Positions 29,053 through 39,668 are shown, numbered from the stretch's first letter. The stretch: DNA of 64,000 nucleotides from Burkholderiales bacterium (GCA_022841915.1 JALHQN010000007.1:211284-275283), one strand, 5' to 3'. Made by a program: numbers and translations. The notes: a model not told the origin generated them from the sequence alone.

Positions 29053-30387
29053 ATGGATGACATCACCCGCAAGCTCGCACGCATGATCGTCGAGACCCGG
29101 CCGGCGGACATTCCGGCAACGGCATTGCATGCCGCGCGGCGCTCGATCGTGAACTGGTTCGGCTGCGTGCTGGGCGGCTGTCGCGATGACTCGGTGCAGG
29201 CGTTGTTGGCGGCGCTGGGTCCGTTCAGCGGCCCGGCGCAAGCAAGCGTTCTGGGGACGGGACAGCGCGTCGATCCCATGCTTGCTGCGCTGGCGAACGC
29301 GCTGAGCGGCAACATCCTGGATTTCGACGACACGCACGCAGACATGGTGCTGCACCCGGCCGGGCCGGTTGCGGCGGCCCTGGTGGCCATCGCGGAGTCG
29401 CGCAAACTGCACGGCCGCGATCTGCTGCACGCGTTCGTGCTCGGTGTCGAGGTCGAAGCGCGCATTCTGGATCCGAGGGTGGCGGACTACAAATTCGCCT
29501 GGTCGCCCACGACGACGGTGGGAGCCTTCGGCGCGGCGGCCGCGGTAGGCACTGTGCTGGGGCTGAATGCGGCGCAGATGAGTTGGGCGCTGGGCATCGC
29601 GGCCTCGCAGGCGTGTGGCTTGCGCGAGACGGGCGGTTCGATGGCGAAGGCCTACAATGCCGGGCACGCCTCTCGCTGCGGCCTGGTGGCGGCGATGTTG
29701 GCGGCGCATGAATTCACCGGTCCCGAGCGCGCGCTCGAAGGGCCGAACGGCTTTCTTGCGGCGTTCGGCTCGCCGCTGGATCCCGGCATGATCGTGCGCG
29801 ACTGGTCCAGGGACTGGCATGTCACCCGCAACACCTTCAAGGCTTTCCCCTGCGGCATCGTGACGCACCCGGCGGTCGACGCCGCGCTGCAGCTCAAGCG
29901 CACGCATCGCTTCGATGCAGAGGCTATCGATACGGTGGCGTTGAAGGTCCACCCGGTCGCGCTGCGACTCACGGGGCGTCGGTCGCCGAGTTCACCGCTC
30001 GAAGCGAAACTCAGCGTCTTCCATTGTGTTGCCGCGGCCCTGGTATACGGCCGGCTCGGCGTGCCTGAGTTTTCGCTGACCTGCATCCAGGATCCTCGCG
30101 TGCTCTCGTTGCGCGACGGCATGCGCGGTGAACAGGTCGACACCATGCCGATCGATGCGGCGTGCGTCGAGGTCCGCTTGCGGGACGGTACCGCGTTGCG
30201 CCTGGATCTGGATCACGCCATCGGGAGTGCTTCCCGGCCCATGAGCGACGCGGACCTCAGCGAGAAGGTGTCCAGCCTCGCGCATGGGGTCTTGACTCAG
30301 CAGCGTTGCGAGGCCTTGCTCGAACGCTTGTGGGCGATGGAGACGTTGGAAGACTCGGGCGACTTGGCGAAGTTGGCGATTCCCTGA
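29053..30387 (+). CDS. MmgE/PrpD family protein (1)
   Basis: This 444-residue member of the 2-methylcitrate dehydratase/cis-aconitate decarboxylase/iminodisuccinate epimerase fold has the N-terminal helical region with RRSIVNWFGCVLGG. The ILDFDDTHADMVLHP motif gives the family Asp-Asp-x-His, and VTRNTFKAFPCGIVTHPAVD is the catalytic Lys/Cys-containing segment. It acts in the cytoplasm on small di- or tricarboxylates or their imines. It converges on the next Bug receptor with only 31 bp between. Confidence 0.9.
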   Translation: MDDITRKLARMIVETRPADIPATALHAARRSIVNWFGCVLGGCRDDSVQALLAALGPFSGPAQASVLGTGQRVDPMLAALANALSGNILDFDDTHADMVLHPAGPVAAALVAIAESRKLHGRDLLHAFVLGVEVEARILDPRVADYKFAWSPTTTVGAFGAAAAVGTVLGLNAAQMSWALGIAASQACGLRETGGSMAKAYNAGHASRCGLVAAMLAAHEFTGPERALEGPNGFLAAFGSPLDPGMIVRDWSRDWHVTRNTFKAFPCGIVTHPAVDAALQLKRTHRFDAEAIDTVALKVHPVALRLTGRRSPSSPLEAKLSVFHCVAAALVYGRLGVPEFSLTCIQDPRVLSLRDGMRGEQVDTMPIDAACVEVRLRDGTALRLDLDHAIGSASRPMSDADLSEKVSSLAHGVLTQQRCEALLERLWAMETLEDSGDLAKLAIP

Positions 30388-30418
30388 TTCTTTCCCGGGG
30401 GACACCATCGCCGGCGCG

Positions 30419-31393
30419 CTAGTTCGGCTTGATGCGGGCGTCCTGCACGATTCGACGATGACGTTCGATATCGTCGCGTATCACGGCCGCGAATGCCTCC
30501 GGGGTGCTGCCCACGGGTTCGCTGCCGTCGGCCAGCAGGCGAGTACGCACCTCCTTGACTTCGACCGCACGCCGGATCTCGGAGGCGAGTCTTTCCCTGA
30601 CGACATCCGGTGTCGCTCCCGGCGCCAGTACGCCGTACCAAGCGGTGAATGCGTAGCCGGGCAGGCCGGATTCGGCGATGGTTGGTAGTTCGGGCGCCGC
30701 CGGCGAGCGGGCCGCGCCGGTGACTGCCAGTGCGCGCAACTTGCCGGCGCGTGCTTGAGGAAGCGAGGCCGGCATGCTGCCCAGGTACATCATCACATGG
30801 CCGCCGATGAGTTCGGTCAATGCAGGCGCGCTGCCCTTGTAGGGCACATGGATCATCGATACTCGAGCCATGGAGGTGAACATCTCGGTGGCAAGATGCG
30901 TCGAACTGCCATTGCCCACCGAGGCATAAGACACTTGACCCGGTTTTACGCGTGCCAAGGCGATGAGTTCCTTGACGCTGCGGATCGGCAGGGACGGGTG
31001 CACGACCAGCACGTAAGGCGTCGATGCGACCTGGCTGACGGGCGCCAGGTCTCGCAGCGTGTCGTAGGGCAGGCTGGCGTGCAGGCTCGGGTTGATGGTC
31101 AAGGTCGAGGTGACAAGCAGCAGCGTGTGTCCGTCGGGAGCGGCTTTGGCCACCAACTCGGTGCCGATGATCGTGCTGGCGCCGGGACGATTGTCGATGA
31201 TCACCGGCTGCCCCAAGCGCTCGGCAAGCAGCGGGCTGATGGTTCGAGCCGTGATGTCGGCGCCGCCGCCGGGAGCGAAGGGAATGACGATCCGGACGGC
31301 TCGATTCGGGTAGGCAGGCTTGCCGGATTGGGCGACGGCGTTGAGCGGCAGCAGGCAGATCAGCCCGAGCGATGCGGCGAGTGATGGGTGCAT
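30419..31393 (-). CDS. Bug-family periplasmic solute receptor
   Basis: This is a 324-residue receptor from the ATG ending at 31393 (MHPSLAASLGLICLLPL, cleavage near NAVAQS). No good ribosome site is visible, although the frame is open a further 67 codons upstream. Motifs are VIPFAPGGGADI, IIDNRPGASTIIG and VPYKGSAPA. It is divergent from the alpha/beta hydrolase gene. Confidence 0.92.
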   Translation of the reverse strand: MHPSLAASLGLICLLPLNAVAQSGKPAYPNRAVRIVIPFAPGGGADITARTISPLLAERLGQPVIIDNRPGASTIIGTELVAKAAPDGHTLLLVTSTLTINPSLHASLPYDTLRDLAPVSQVASTPYVLVVHPSLPIRSVKELIALARVKPGQVSYASVGNGSSTHLATEMFTSMARVSMIHVPYKGSAPALTELIGGHVMMYLGSMPASLPQARAGKLRALAVTGAARSPAAPELPTIAESGLPGYAFTAWYGVLAPGATPDVVRERLASEIRRAVEVKEVRTRLLADGSEPVGSTPEAFAAVIRDDIERHRRIVQDARIKPN

Positions 31394-31584
31394 GACGAAG
31401 GAATCCAGTGAGTTGTTGCGCAGGATGCCATCGCAGGCCTTGGAGGCGTACACGGATGGCGAGAAGCGATGACGGCCTCGGCCATCATCGCGCAGCCCAT
31501 ACCACCACGCAAGCGCAGCGGAGGCCACTTGCGGTTTGGTTGCATCGAGGCACTCGTGTTGTAATCCGAATTTTGCTTCCCACC

Positions 31585-32406
31585 ATGCCATCACTGCACC
31601 TGCCCGACTGCGAGCTGTTCTATCGAGTCGATGATTTCACCGACCCGTGGACCGCTCCCGACACCGTGCTGATGCTTCACGGCAATGCCGAGAGCAGCCT
31701 GGCGTGGTACGCCTGGGTGCCGGTGCTGGCTCGCCGCTTCCGGGTGGTGCGTCCCGACATGCGAGGCTACGGCCAATCGACGGCCATGCCTCGCGAGTAT
31801 GCGTGGACCTTCGACAAGCTTGCCGATGATTATTGTCGGCTGATGGATCACCTCGGCTTGGAGAGATGTCATCTCGTCGCGGCCAAGATCGGTGGGACGG
31901 TCGCGCGCGCGTTCGCGGCCCGCCGACCAGAGCGCATCCTATCGCTGACGCTCGTCGGCACGCCGCAGGCCCTGCGGCCGGGCGCGGAGCACATTCCGGC
32001 ACTGATCGAGGAGTTCGAGACCAAGGGCGCGGAACACTGGGCGCGGCGCACGATGGACGGTCGGCTCGGCGAGCATTTCCCCGACGCGGGTGTCGCCTGG
32101 TGGACGCGCTTCATGGGGCGTGCGCCGGTCTCGTCGCTGGTCGGATTCAACCGGGATGTCAATTACGCGGATATCCGCGCAGACCTGCCCAAGATCGCCT
32201 GTCCGACGCTGGTCATCACGACGGAAGAAAGCGGTCTGGGCACGGTCGAGCGCACGCGCGAATGGCAACAAGCGATCCCCGATTCCCGACTATTGGTTTT
32301 GCCGGGCAAGTCGTATCACGTGGCGGCAAGCGATGCCGAAGCTTGCGCACGCGAAACCCTGGGCTTCATTCTGCAGACCGAGCCAAAAAAAGGCAATGCG
32401 GGCTGA
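31585..32406 (+). CDS. Alpha/beta hydrolase-fold protein with Lys at the nucleophile position
   Basis: This 273-residue alpha/beta hydrolase fold has the oxyanion-hole strand LMLHGNAESS, the RPDMRGYGQS turn and the terminal GKSYHVAAS with a candidate catalytic His. The nucleophile elbow, normally GxSxGG, reads AAKIGG: Lys101 replaces the Ser. The DNA is unambiguous in frame, so this is not a frameshift. The protein is either non-hydrolytic or uses another mechanism. It starts at ATG 31585 without a strong ribosome site. It precedes a Bug receptor and MmgE gene on the same strand, which suggests a role in the same catabolic unit. Confidence 0.88.
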   Translation: MPSLHLPDCELFYRVDDFTDPWTAPDTVLMLHGNAESSLAWYAWVPVLARRFRVVRPDMRGYGQSTAMPREYAWTFDKLADDYCRLMDHLGLERCHLVAAKIGGTVARAFAARRPERILSLTLVGTPQALRPGAEHIPALIEEFETKGAEHWARRTMDGRLGEHFPDAGVAWWTRFMGRAPVSSLVGFNRDVNYADIRADLPKIACPTLVITTEESGLGTVERTREWQQAIPDSRLLVLPGKSYHVAASDAEACARETLGFILQTEPKKGNAG

Positions 32407-32577
32407 GAGAAGGGCCGGCACACTGTGCGTGAAGCGCAAGGCCGCGATGGATCTTCGCGGCACGACGGGGTTGGACGCAGCGGTTGTTGCGGCTGGCCGT
32501 TAAGCATCTGGAGTGGATGATTCGAGATCGTGGCGCCGAGGCGCGCCGCATCCGACAAACCGGGGAGGAGCCCTGAC

Positions 32578-33558
32578 GTGAGAAATGCACTGACGACCCA
32601 TCGATGTCTGGCGCTGCTTGCGGCGCTGCTGGCGATACCTGCCGGCAGCGCCAACGCGCAGAGCTATCCGAACAAGACGATCCGGATGGTCGTGCCCATC
32701 GGCGCAGGGGGTGGCACCGACACCATGGCGCGCCTGATCTCGCAGCGCCTGAGCGAGCAGATGAGTGTCGCGATCATCGTCGACAACAAGCCCGGCGCGG
32801 GCACGGTGATCGGCACCGAGTACGTTTCGAAAGCGCCCGCGGATGGCTATACGCTGATGACGGTGGCGCCCGAGTTCTCGATTCAGCCCAATCTGCGCAA
32901 GGTGCCGTACCATCCGATCAAGGACTTCAGCTTCATCACCCAATTGACCTCCGGTCAGTATTTCCTGACGACGCATCCTACGGTGCCCGTGAAGACGCCC
33001 CAGCAGTTTCTCGCGTTGGCCAAGGCCCGGCCTGGGCAGATCACCTTCGGTTCGTCGGGGCCAGGCAGCGCGAACCATCTCGCTGGCGTGCTGTTCCAGC
33101 ACATGACCGGAACCAAGATGCTTCACGTGCCCTACAAGAGCGCGGGTGCGGCGGGCACTGCGTTGATGGGGGGTGAAATCGATTTCATGTTCAGCAATGT
33201 CGCCTCGGCCATCACCCATGTCCGGTCCGGCCGCCTGCGGGCCATCGCCACCACGGGAGAGAAGCGTTCCCCGGCCGCCCCGGAAGTGCCGACCATCACC
33301 GAGACGGCCGTGAAGGGCTTCGTGGTCACGGGCTTTTACATCATGATGGCCCCTGCCGGCACACCGCGCGACATCGTCAACAAGCTCAGCACGGAATCGG
33401 TCAAGGCGCTGCAGTCGCAGCAATTGAGGGAGCGCCTCGCCGCGTTGGGGTTGGAGCCGGTCGGCAGTTCGCCCGAGGCGGCGACGGCCTTCATCCAGGC
33501 CGAGATCGCCAAGTGGGCGCCAGTCGTCAAGGCGGCGGGCGCCACCTCGGATCGATGA
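32578..33558 (+). CDS. Bug-family periplasmic solute receptor
   Basis: This 326-residue receptor begins at GTG 32578, preceded by GGGGAGGAG. The signal peptide ends near GSANAQS. Signatures are MVVPIGAGGGTDT, IVDNKPGAGTVIG and VPYKSAGAAG. Its stop overlaps the ATG of the following MmgE/PrpD gene by 4 bp. This is direct evidence that this receptor and enzyme serve one substrate. Confidence 0.93.
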   Translation: MRNALTTHRCLALLAALLAIPAGSANAQSYPNKTIRMVVPIGAGGGTDTMARLISQRLSEQMSVAIIVDNKPGAGTVIGTEYVSKAPADGYTLMTVAPEFSIQPNLRKVPYHPIKDFSFITQLTSGQYFLTTHPTVPVKTPQQFLALAKARPGQITFGSSGPGSANHLAGVLFQHMTGTKMLHVPYKSAGAAGTALMGGEIDFMFSNVASAITHVRSGRLRAIATTGEKRSPAAPEVPTITETAVKGFVVTGFYIMMAPAGTPRDIVNKLSTESVKALQSQQLRERLAALGLEPVGSSPEAATAFIQAEIAKWAPVVKAAGATSDR

Positions 33559-34931
33559 ATTGCATGGGCGCTCCTGATGCCGTCACGTTGCGGCTGGCGC
33601 GGTTCGTCTCGGATTTGCACGCGGAGTCGATTTCGGCAGCCCCGCTGCACCAAGGCAAGCGCTGCATCATCAACATGCTGGCGGTGGCATTGCATGCGAC
33701 GCAGGATCCGGCACTGGGAATGGTCCTGAAAGTGTTCAAGGAAGAGGGCGCGGCCAAGCGCGCGACCGTCATCGGCACCACCGTGCGTACCAGTTTGCAG
33801 AATGCGGCATTCACGAACGGGTTGCTGGCGCATCTCGACGATTACGACGACACCTTCTTTCCGACGGTATTGCATCCCTCCGCGCCGACGATTCCGGTGG
33901 CGCTGGCGCTGGCTGAGCAAGGTCATCGCAGCGGACGGGATTTCCTGGTCGCGAGCATGCTGGGTATCGAGGCGGCATGCAGGGTGGCACTCTCGATCCA
34001 GAACATGCGCCATGGCGCCGTTTGGCACATGACCGGGACCGCCGGCGTCTTTGGCGCTGCCGCGGCGGCGGGGCGTCTGCTGGGCATGGATGCCGACCGG
34101 ATGGCGTGCACCTTCGGGCTGGCGGGCACGCAAGCCTCGGGGCTGCGCGAAACGTTCGGCACCATGACGAAGGCCTTTCATCCGGCCCGCGCCGCGCAAT
34201 CGGGGCTGCTCGCCGCCTTGCTGGTGCAGGAGGGCTTCACCAGCGCGCGTACCATCCTGGAGGGGCGGCACGGCTTCTCGGCGGCGTTCGCTCCCGACGA
34301 TACGGATTTTTCGGCGATCACCGAGGGGCTGGGGGAGCGCTGGCAACTCATGGACAATGCACCCAAGCCCTACGCATCGGCCATACTGAGCCATCCATTG
34401 ATCGACGCGATGCTCGCCTTGCGTCGAGAACCCGGTGTGGCCCCCGATCGAATCGTCGCAATACGCGCGCGCGTCAATCCGCTTACCATCAAGCTCGAGA
34501 GCCGGCCAGCGCCTGCGACCGGCCTGGAGGCGCGCCTTTCGTTTCAGCACGCCATGACCGTCGCGCTGATCGACGGCGCCTGTCTTCCCGTTCAGTTCAC
34601 CGATGAGCGTGTTCATGATCCGGTCGTCCGTGACCTGAGGGGCAAGATCGAGACCCACAGCGATGCCGCCATTGCCCAGGATCAGTGCGAAGTCACGCTG
34701 ACCTTGGACGACGGCACCACCTACACGCAGTTCATCGAGCACGCCACCGGCAGCCCCGCTCGGCCTGTCACGGATGCGCAGTTGGAGACGAAGTTCTTCG
34801 TGCTCGCGGGCAGTGTCTTGCCTAAGGCAAGGACACAGCGGTTGCTCGACGCGCTCTGGGCGCTCGAACAGGCGGAGGATGTCGCCGCGGTGATCGCCCT
34901 GTGCCGCCCTGTCGGTCGCCGAGGCGCATGA
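33555..34931 (+). CDS. MmgE/PrpD family protein (2)
   Basis: This is a 458-residue homologue with LAHLDDYDDTFFPTVLHPS at the acidic motif and PKPYASAILSHPLIDAM as the later active-site segment. The Lys of that segment is kept but the Cys seen in paralogue 1 is not. An AAAAAGRLLGMD helix is typical. The start overlaps the preceding receptor by 4 bp. A second ATG at 33564 is possible. It converges with paralogue 3. Confidence 0.9.
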   Translation: MNCMGAPDAVTLRLARFVSDLHAESISAAPLHQGKRCIINMLAVALHATQDPALGMVLKVFKEEGAAKRATVIGTTVRTSLQNAAFTNGLLAHLDDYDDTFFPTVLHPSAPTIPVALALAEQGHRSGRDFLVASMLGIEAACRVALSIQNMRHGAVWHMTGTAGVFGAAAAAGRLLGMDADRMACTFGLAGTQASGLRETFGTMTKAFHPARAAQSGLLAALLVQEGFTSARTILEGRHGFSAAFAPDDTDFSAITEGLGERWQLMDNAPKPYASAILSHPLIDAMLALRREPGVAPDRIVAIRARVNPLTIKLESRPAPATGLEARLSFQHAMTVALIDGACLPVQFTDERVHDPVVRDLRGKIETHSDAAIAQDQCEVTLTLDDGTTYTQFIEHATGSPARPVTDAQLETKFFVLAGSVLPKARTQRLLDALWALEQAEDVAAVIALCRPVGRRGA

Positions 34932-34986
34932 TTGCCGGCCTGCATGGCAGTCGGCGAGTCGGGCTCTGCGCTAAGCCATCGCGAGG

Positions 34987-36333
34987 CTAATCGCCCGCGA
35001 GCTTGCGCATGATCGGGCCGATGTCGGTGAGCGATTCGAAGTCGTCGAGTGCGCCGAACAATTCCTGGGCGTACGCCCGCGAGAACACCTGCTCGGCGCA
35101 GTCGATGAACTTGGGCGCGAGATAGCGCACGAACTCGTCCGAGCTGCGTCCCTCGGCATCGTCGCGCGTCACGCAATGGCGATCGCCGTTCTTGAGCTCG
35201 ACGGTCAACTGGCATTGCTGTGAGAGGGACTCCAAGCCGGGAATGCCGACCGCATGCGTGCACGCAACCAACCGTTGAAGCTCCGGGCGGCCCACGTTTT
35301 CGTCATTGAAGTGGCGCAGGCTGATCGTGCCGTCGGCGAGCGCCGCCGCCAGCGTGTACTGAATGCTGAACTTGCCTTCCAGACCGTTCGTGACCTGGGG
35401 GCGATTCACGTGCGTGATGCGTCGCTGGTTCAGCGCGATCGTGATCGATTCGATCTCCTCCAGGCGCAGCGGGTGTTGGCGGATCAGGTCCAGGGCCGCA
35501 TCGATGGGCGCGTGGGTCGATCCGCAAGAGGGATACTTCTTGAATTTCAAGCCCGAGCGCATGATCTCGAACTCTTCGCTGAACGCCGAAGCGGCTTCTG
35601 CGCGATAGTGGCCGGGGCCGTTGTAGACATCGAAGAAGCCTTGCTTGCCTTCCAGGGCTGCTGGGTTGGCGGTGAGTCCCGCAGCGGCGAACTGCGCGCA
35701 AAGCACGCCCTTCTGACTCGCTTGCCCGACTTGCAATGGCTTGGCCATCGAGCCGAAATTGGCCTTGATGCCTGAGGCCATCGACGCCGCGAGTGCCAGT
35801 GCGTTGAGCGCCTGGTCGCTGTCCAAGCGCAGCAGACGCGCCACGGCGGCCGCGGCGCCGAACACGCCCAAGGTCGCGGTCGGGTGCCAGCCCTTCTCGT
35901 AATGCTCGAAGTGGACCGCGTGAGCGAGCCGCGTGGCGATCTCGAAGCCCACCACATAGGCTTCCAGAATCTCGCGGCCCGTGCTGGCTCGCTCCTCGGC
36001 GACGGCGAGCAGGGCAGGGACGAGCACGACACTGGGGTGCCCGCCAAGAACGAAGTTCGAGTCGTCGAAGTCGAGCGCGTGGCCCGAGGTGGCGTTGGCC
36101 AGAGCCGCATCGGACGCGCTGACGCGGATGCTGCCCGGGAGCACCGTCGAGCTGCCGCGTGAAGTGGCCGCTACCTGACGGGAGACGATCTTCGCAACGG
36201 GCTCGATGCTGCCCGCGATGGTTACACCCAGCACATCGATCAGCGCATGTCTCGCCCGCGTGAGCGCGGCTGATGGAATGCGGTCGGCGGGAGTTTGAGC
36301 GATGAACTGCGCGAGGGTGGCCAGATGGGTCAT
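34987..36333 (-). CDS. MmgE/PrpD family protein (3)
   Basis: This is a 448-residue homologue from the ATG ending at 36333, which has AGGAG eight bases upstream. The frame is open 83 codons further, without similarity. Motifs are GHALDFDDSNFVLGGHPS and LKFKKYPSCGSTHAPIDA, so the Lys/Cys segment resembles paralogue 1. It stands alone on this strand. Confidence 0.9.
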   Translation of the reverse strand: MTHLATLAQFIAQTPADRIPSAALTRARHALIDVLGVTIAGSIEPVAKIVSRQVAATSRGSSTVLPGSIRVSASDAALANATSGHALDFDDSNFVLGGHPSVVLVPALLAVAEERASTGREILEAYVVGFEIATRLAHAVHFEHYEKGWHPTATLGVFGAAAAVARLLRLDSDQALNALALAASMASGIKANFGSMAKPLQVGQASQKGVLCAQFAAAGLTANPAALEGKQGFFDVYNGPGHYRAEAASAFSEEFEIMRSGLKFKKYPSCGSTHAPIDAALDLIRQHPLRLEEIESITIALNQRRITHVNRPQVTNGLEGKFSIQYTLAAALADGTISLRHFNDENVGRPELQRLVACTHAVGIPGLESLSQQCQLTVELKNGDRHCVTRDDAEGRSSDEFVRYLAPKFIDCAEQVFSRAYAQELFGALDDFESLTDIGPIMRKLAGD

Positions 36334-37006
36334 GGGAGGGGCTCCTGATGACGGAACCCGGCGCCTTGCCGGCGCCGGATCGGGCGGGCGAGGGTTGGGT
36401 TCTCGGACAACGAGCATGAAGAGTCGCTGCTCGAAAGTCAATTGCCAGGCCGCGACATTGCCAGGCCGCCGCGTCTCGAGTCGATCGTGCTTGGGCAGTG
36501 ATGCATGGCATTGAGTGGCTGGTCGGGGCATCGTGCCACGCCGGCTTGGCTCTGCAATACAGGTTGCTGCTTGCTTCTCCATGCAACGTACGTAGTGATG
36601 CCGCTCTGCGCAAGCAGGACGAATCGACGCGCCGCATGCGCTTCGGCGCGAACGCGTGGGTACAAAAACGCTGGCGAATCTCGCCTCACGGAGAAAAAGG
36701 CACTAGGAAGGTGCCGGGCGTGGTCAGACTGCACCGGCGTCGTGCCCGTGAAGCCTCGCGCGATCCACAAAGAGGCACGCATGCAATGCGATAGGCGCTA
36801 TTCCCAGGATGGCACGCGTTCTGCTTTAGGTTGCCGCGGAGCATGGGGGCAAAAGGCCAACCGCGCCTCATATTCTCAGCGCGTACGCAACACGCTGAGC
36901 GACGGCAAGGGTGCGGCAGCCCGCTCGGGAAAGTCATTCGATATGCGACCGACTGGGCTGAGGCAGCCTCCTCGCAGTTATGCATCGGGGTCGATAGGAA
37001 GCTAAC
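36334..37006. other. 673-bp region with no supportable gene
   Basis: This lies between the divergent MmgE (3) and the GatC-like gene. It probably carries the promoter of the + strand amidase/ABC locus, but I could not assign boxes. A short GGCAC/GTGCC stem near 36700-36716 is too weak to call a terminator. Frames are short and unlike any family. Confidence 0.4.
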
Positions 37007-37219
37007 GTGAAAAGAAAAGCCGTTACCGGCGATTTGATACTTGCCCAGGCGAGACAACTGCACGGCATGCCGCTTTCGATGAAGCGCGCCAACGAACTCG
37101 CGTCCGAGGTACAGAAGCTCAACGACGCTGTCAAAAACGCAGAGCATCTGCTCGATTTCAATGACGACCCGGCGCGGTTCGCCGCGACACTCGTCCGTCT
37201 CAAAGGCAAGACGCGATGA
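37007..37219 (+). CDS. GatC/AtzG-like small amidase subunit
   Basis: This 70-residue, mostly helical protein contains LILAQARQLHGMPLSMKRANELASEV and ends DDPARFAATLVRLKGK. Size, helix pattern and position immediately before an amidase match AtzG/DUF4089-type and GatC proteins, which wrap around and stabilise the amidase subunit. GTG at 37007 follows AGGAAGC. The stop overlaps the amidase ATG by 4 bp (ATGA), so equimolar synthesis is likely. The homology is inferred from short sequence patterns, hence moderate confidence. Confidence 0.65.
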   Translation: MKRKAVTGDLILAQARQLHGMPLSMKRANELASEVQKLNDAVKNAEHLLDFNDDPARFAATLVRLKGKTR

Positions 37220-38628
37220 AGGGTGAACTCGTCGACTTGAGCCTGACTGCGGTGGCCGAGGCCATTCGTAAGCGCAAGGTGTCCTCGGTGGAAGTGGCTC
37301 GTGCCTGTCTCGAGCGGATCGACCGAATACAGCCGAGCGTGAACTGCTATATCGGCATCGAGCGTGCCGGGGTGCTGCGCGCCGCACGCAAGGCCGATGA
37401 GGCAATCGCGAAGCGTCGAGCGCTAGGTCCACTGCATGGCGTGCCGCTTGCACACAAGGACATGTACTACCGCGCGGGCAAGATCAGCACCGGTGGGGCG
37501 CATATCCTGCGCGACTACAAGCCGAACATCGACTCGACAGCGGGTGCAAGGCTGGATGCCGCGGGGGCGCTCTGGCTCGGCACGCTCAACATGGCCGAGT
37601 TCGCGGCCAATCCGACGGGGCACAATGTGCACTTCGGCCACTGTCGCAATCCTTGGAACACCGAGCACATCACCGGTGGATCATCGAGTGGTTCGGGGGC
37701 CGCAGTGGCTGCCCGCACCTGCTTCGGATCGCTCGGGTCGGACACCGGAGGCTCCGTCCGTTTGCCCGCAGCCGCCAACGGTGTCGTCGGCCTGAAACCG
37801 ACTTACGGACTGATCAGTCGCTACGGGATCGTTCCCCGCTCGTGGTCCCACGACACCGTCGGACCGCTTACCCGCACGGTGCGGGATTGTGCACGCATGA
37901 CGCGAGTCGTGGCGGGCAGCGATCCGAACGATCCCACATCGACGAGCGAGCTCATTCCGAATTACGAAGAGGGCATCGATGCCGGCATCAAGGGGCTGCG
38001 CATCGGCGTGCCGCGTCGGTACTATTGCGATGACATCACGGACGACGTCCGCAGCGCCATGGACGCCAGCCTCGCCGCGTTGCGCTCGCTGGGCGCCCGC
38101 ATCGTGCCTGTGGACGCGCCGGATCCGAAGCGCCTGTTCTTGGTTTCCAATCTGATCACCAAGTGCGAGGCGGCCGCGATCCACGCACGCTGGATGCGCG
38201 AGCGTCCCGAGGACTATTCCATGGTGGTACGCGCTCGCGTCGAGGACGGCTTTCATGTTCCGGCCGTGGCCTATATCGAGGCACTCAATCTGCGCCCGCA
38301 CTTTCTCGAGGAATTCGTAAGCACCGTGTTCTCGAAGTGCGACGTGCTGCATTGCCCGGTCATGACGCTGCCCGTCCCCACGATCGCCGAGACCGACCCT
38401 GCGGCACCGGGCGATGTGCCGCGCATCATCGAGCGGTTGACGCGCAACACCCGGCCGTTCAATCACCTGGGTACGCCGGCGCTGTCCGTGCCGGCGGGCT
38501 TCTCCAACAACGGTCTGCCGGTGGCGTTCCAACTCGTCGGGCGCCCTTACTCCGAGGCTTTGCTTTTTCGCGCCGGACACGCCTATCAGTCGGTAACGGA
38601 CTGGCACGCGCGGGCGCCGGCGCTCTGA
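37216..38628 (+). CDS. Amidase signature family enzyme paired with a GatC-like subunit
   Basis: This 470-residue amidase has catalytic K81 in [10 protein letters not shown], cis-Ser S156 in [10 protein letters not shown] and nucleophile S180 in [12 protein letters not shown] (24 residues apart). The region [17 protein letters not shown] is close to GatA/AtzE-type members. GatB is absent, so tRNA-Gln amidation is unlikely. A small-molecule amide or carboxybiuret-like substrate is more plausible. It is followed 8 bp later by an ABC importer gene set, linking uptake and hydrolysis. Confidence 0.93.
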   Translation: MKGELVDLSLTAVAEAIRKRKVSSVEVARACLERIDRIQPSVNCYIGIERAGVLRAARKADEAIAKRRALGPLHGVPLAHKDMYYRAGKISTGGAHILRDYKPNIDSTAGARLDAAGALWLGTLNMAEFAANPTGHNVHFGHCRNPWNTEHITGGSSSGSGAAVAARTCFGSLGSDTGGSVRLPAAANGVVGLKPTYGLISRYGIVPRSWSHDTVGPLTRTVRDCARMTRVVAGSDPNDPTSTSELIPNYEEGIDAGIKGLRIGVPRRYYCDDITDDVRSAMDASLAALRSLGARIVPVDAPDPKRLFLVSNLITKCEAAAIHARWMRERPEDYSMVVRARVEDGFHVPAVAYIEALNLRPHFLEEFVSTVFSKCDVLHCPVMTLPVPTIAETDPAAPGDVPRIIERLTRNTRPFNHLGTPALSVPAGFSNNGLPVAFQLVGRPYSEALLFRAGHAYQSVTDWHARAPAL

Positions 38629-38636
38629 ACACCATC

Positions 38637-39668
38637 ATGTCGCAAGCATCCTCCGCACCGCTGGTCGAGGTCGACGATCTGTGTGTTCGCTTCGTCGGCC
38701 CCGACGCCACCGTGAGCGCCGTGAACGGGGTGAGCTTCGCGCTCGCGCCGGGGGAGGTCCTCGGCATCCTGGGCGAATCCGGCAGCGGCAAAAGCGTGAC
38801 GCTGCGAGCCTTGATGCGTCTGCTGCCTCACCGCAAGACACGCATGGACGGGCGGATCACCATCGCAGGCCACGATATTCTGCGGCTCGATGCGCAGGCG
38901 TTGGCGCGGGTACGCGGTCCGGTCGTCGCCATGGTGTTTCAAGAGCCGATGACCGCACTCGACCCGGTGTTCACCATCGGCCAGCAGATCGCTGAGGCCA
39001 TTCGTACCCACGAGTCGATCGATGGAGTCGCTGCGCGACGGCGCGCTCTGGAACTGCTCGAACTGGTGCAGATTCCATCGGCGGCACGCCGGCTGGATGC
39101 TTACCCGCATCAACTGTCTGGCGGGCTGCGCCAGCGGGCGATGATCGCGATCGCGCTTGCCTGTCGTCCGTCTGTCCTGCTCGCCGACGAGCCGACCACG
39201 GCGCTGGATGCCACCGTGCAGATCCAGATCCTGCTGCTGTTGCGCACCTTGCAGCGCGAACTCGGCATGGCGATGATTTTCGTCACCCATGACCTCGGCG
39301 TTGCGGCCGAGGTGTCGCACCGCGTCGCTGTGATGTACGCCGGTCGCTTCGTGGAGACCGGACACGTCAACGACGTCGTCAAGCGGCCCAGCCATCCCTA
39401 TACCCAAGGTCTGCTCGGCTCCACGGTGCATGGTGTCGCCAAGGGAACCAAGCTGTCCACCATCCCGGGTGCGCCCCCCAATCTTGCGCGCCTGCCCGAA
39501 GGCTGCAGTTTCGCACCGCGATGCGGCTATGCGCAGCAGGCGTGCCGAGTGGCAGTTCCGGCGCAAGTCGAGGAGGGCGGGACATCCGGGGTTCCGCATC
39601 TCACGCGCTGTGTGCGTGTGCAGGCGAGTTCGGCAGCCTGCGGCACCACCGTGCCGACGACCGCATGA
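38637..39668 (+). CDS. Dipeptide/oligopeptide-type ABC importer ATPase (DppD-like)
   Basis: This 343-residue nucleotide-binding subunit has Walker [13 protein letters not shown]-loop [12 protein letters not shown], signature [12 protein letters not shown], Walker [13 protein letters not shown] and the H-loop VTHDLGV. The C-terminal oligopeptide-transporter extension contains the cysteines ([19 protein letters not shown]) that can bind an Fe-S cluster in DppD/OppD proteins. It starts 8 bp after the amidase stop. Gene order ATPase, receptor, two permeases, ATPase makes a complete importer. Confidence 0.93.
   Translation: MSQASSAPLVEVDDLCVRFVGPDATVSAVNGVSFALAPGEVLGILGESGSGKSVTLRALMRLLPHRKTRMDGRITIAGHDILRLDAQALARVRGPVVAMVFQEPMTALDPVFTIGQQIAEAIRTHESIDGVAARRRALELLELVQIPSAARRLDAYPHQLSGGLRQRAMIAIALACRPSVLLADEPTTALDATVQIQILLLLRTLQRELGMAMIFVTHDLGVAAEVSHRVAVMYAGRFVETGHVNDVVKRPSHPYTQGLLGSTVHGVAKGTKLSTIPGAPPNLARLPEGCSFAPRCGYAQQACRVAVPAQVEEGGTSGVPHLTRCVRVQASSAACGTTVPTTA

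Noticed and set aside
28009-29952. 647-codon open frame on the minus strand
   Set aside because: It is antisense to the SDR and MmgE/PrpD genes, which have clear motifs. The frame is His/Arg-rich without domains.
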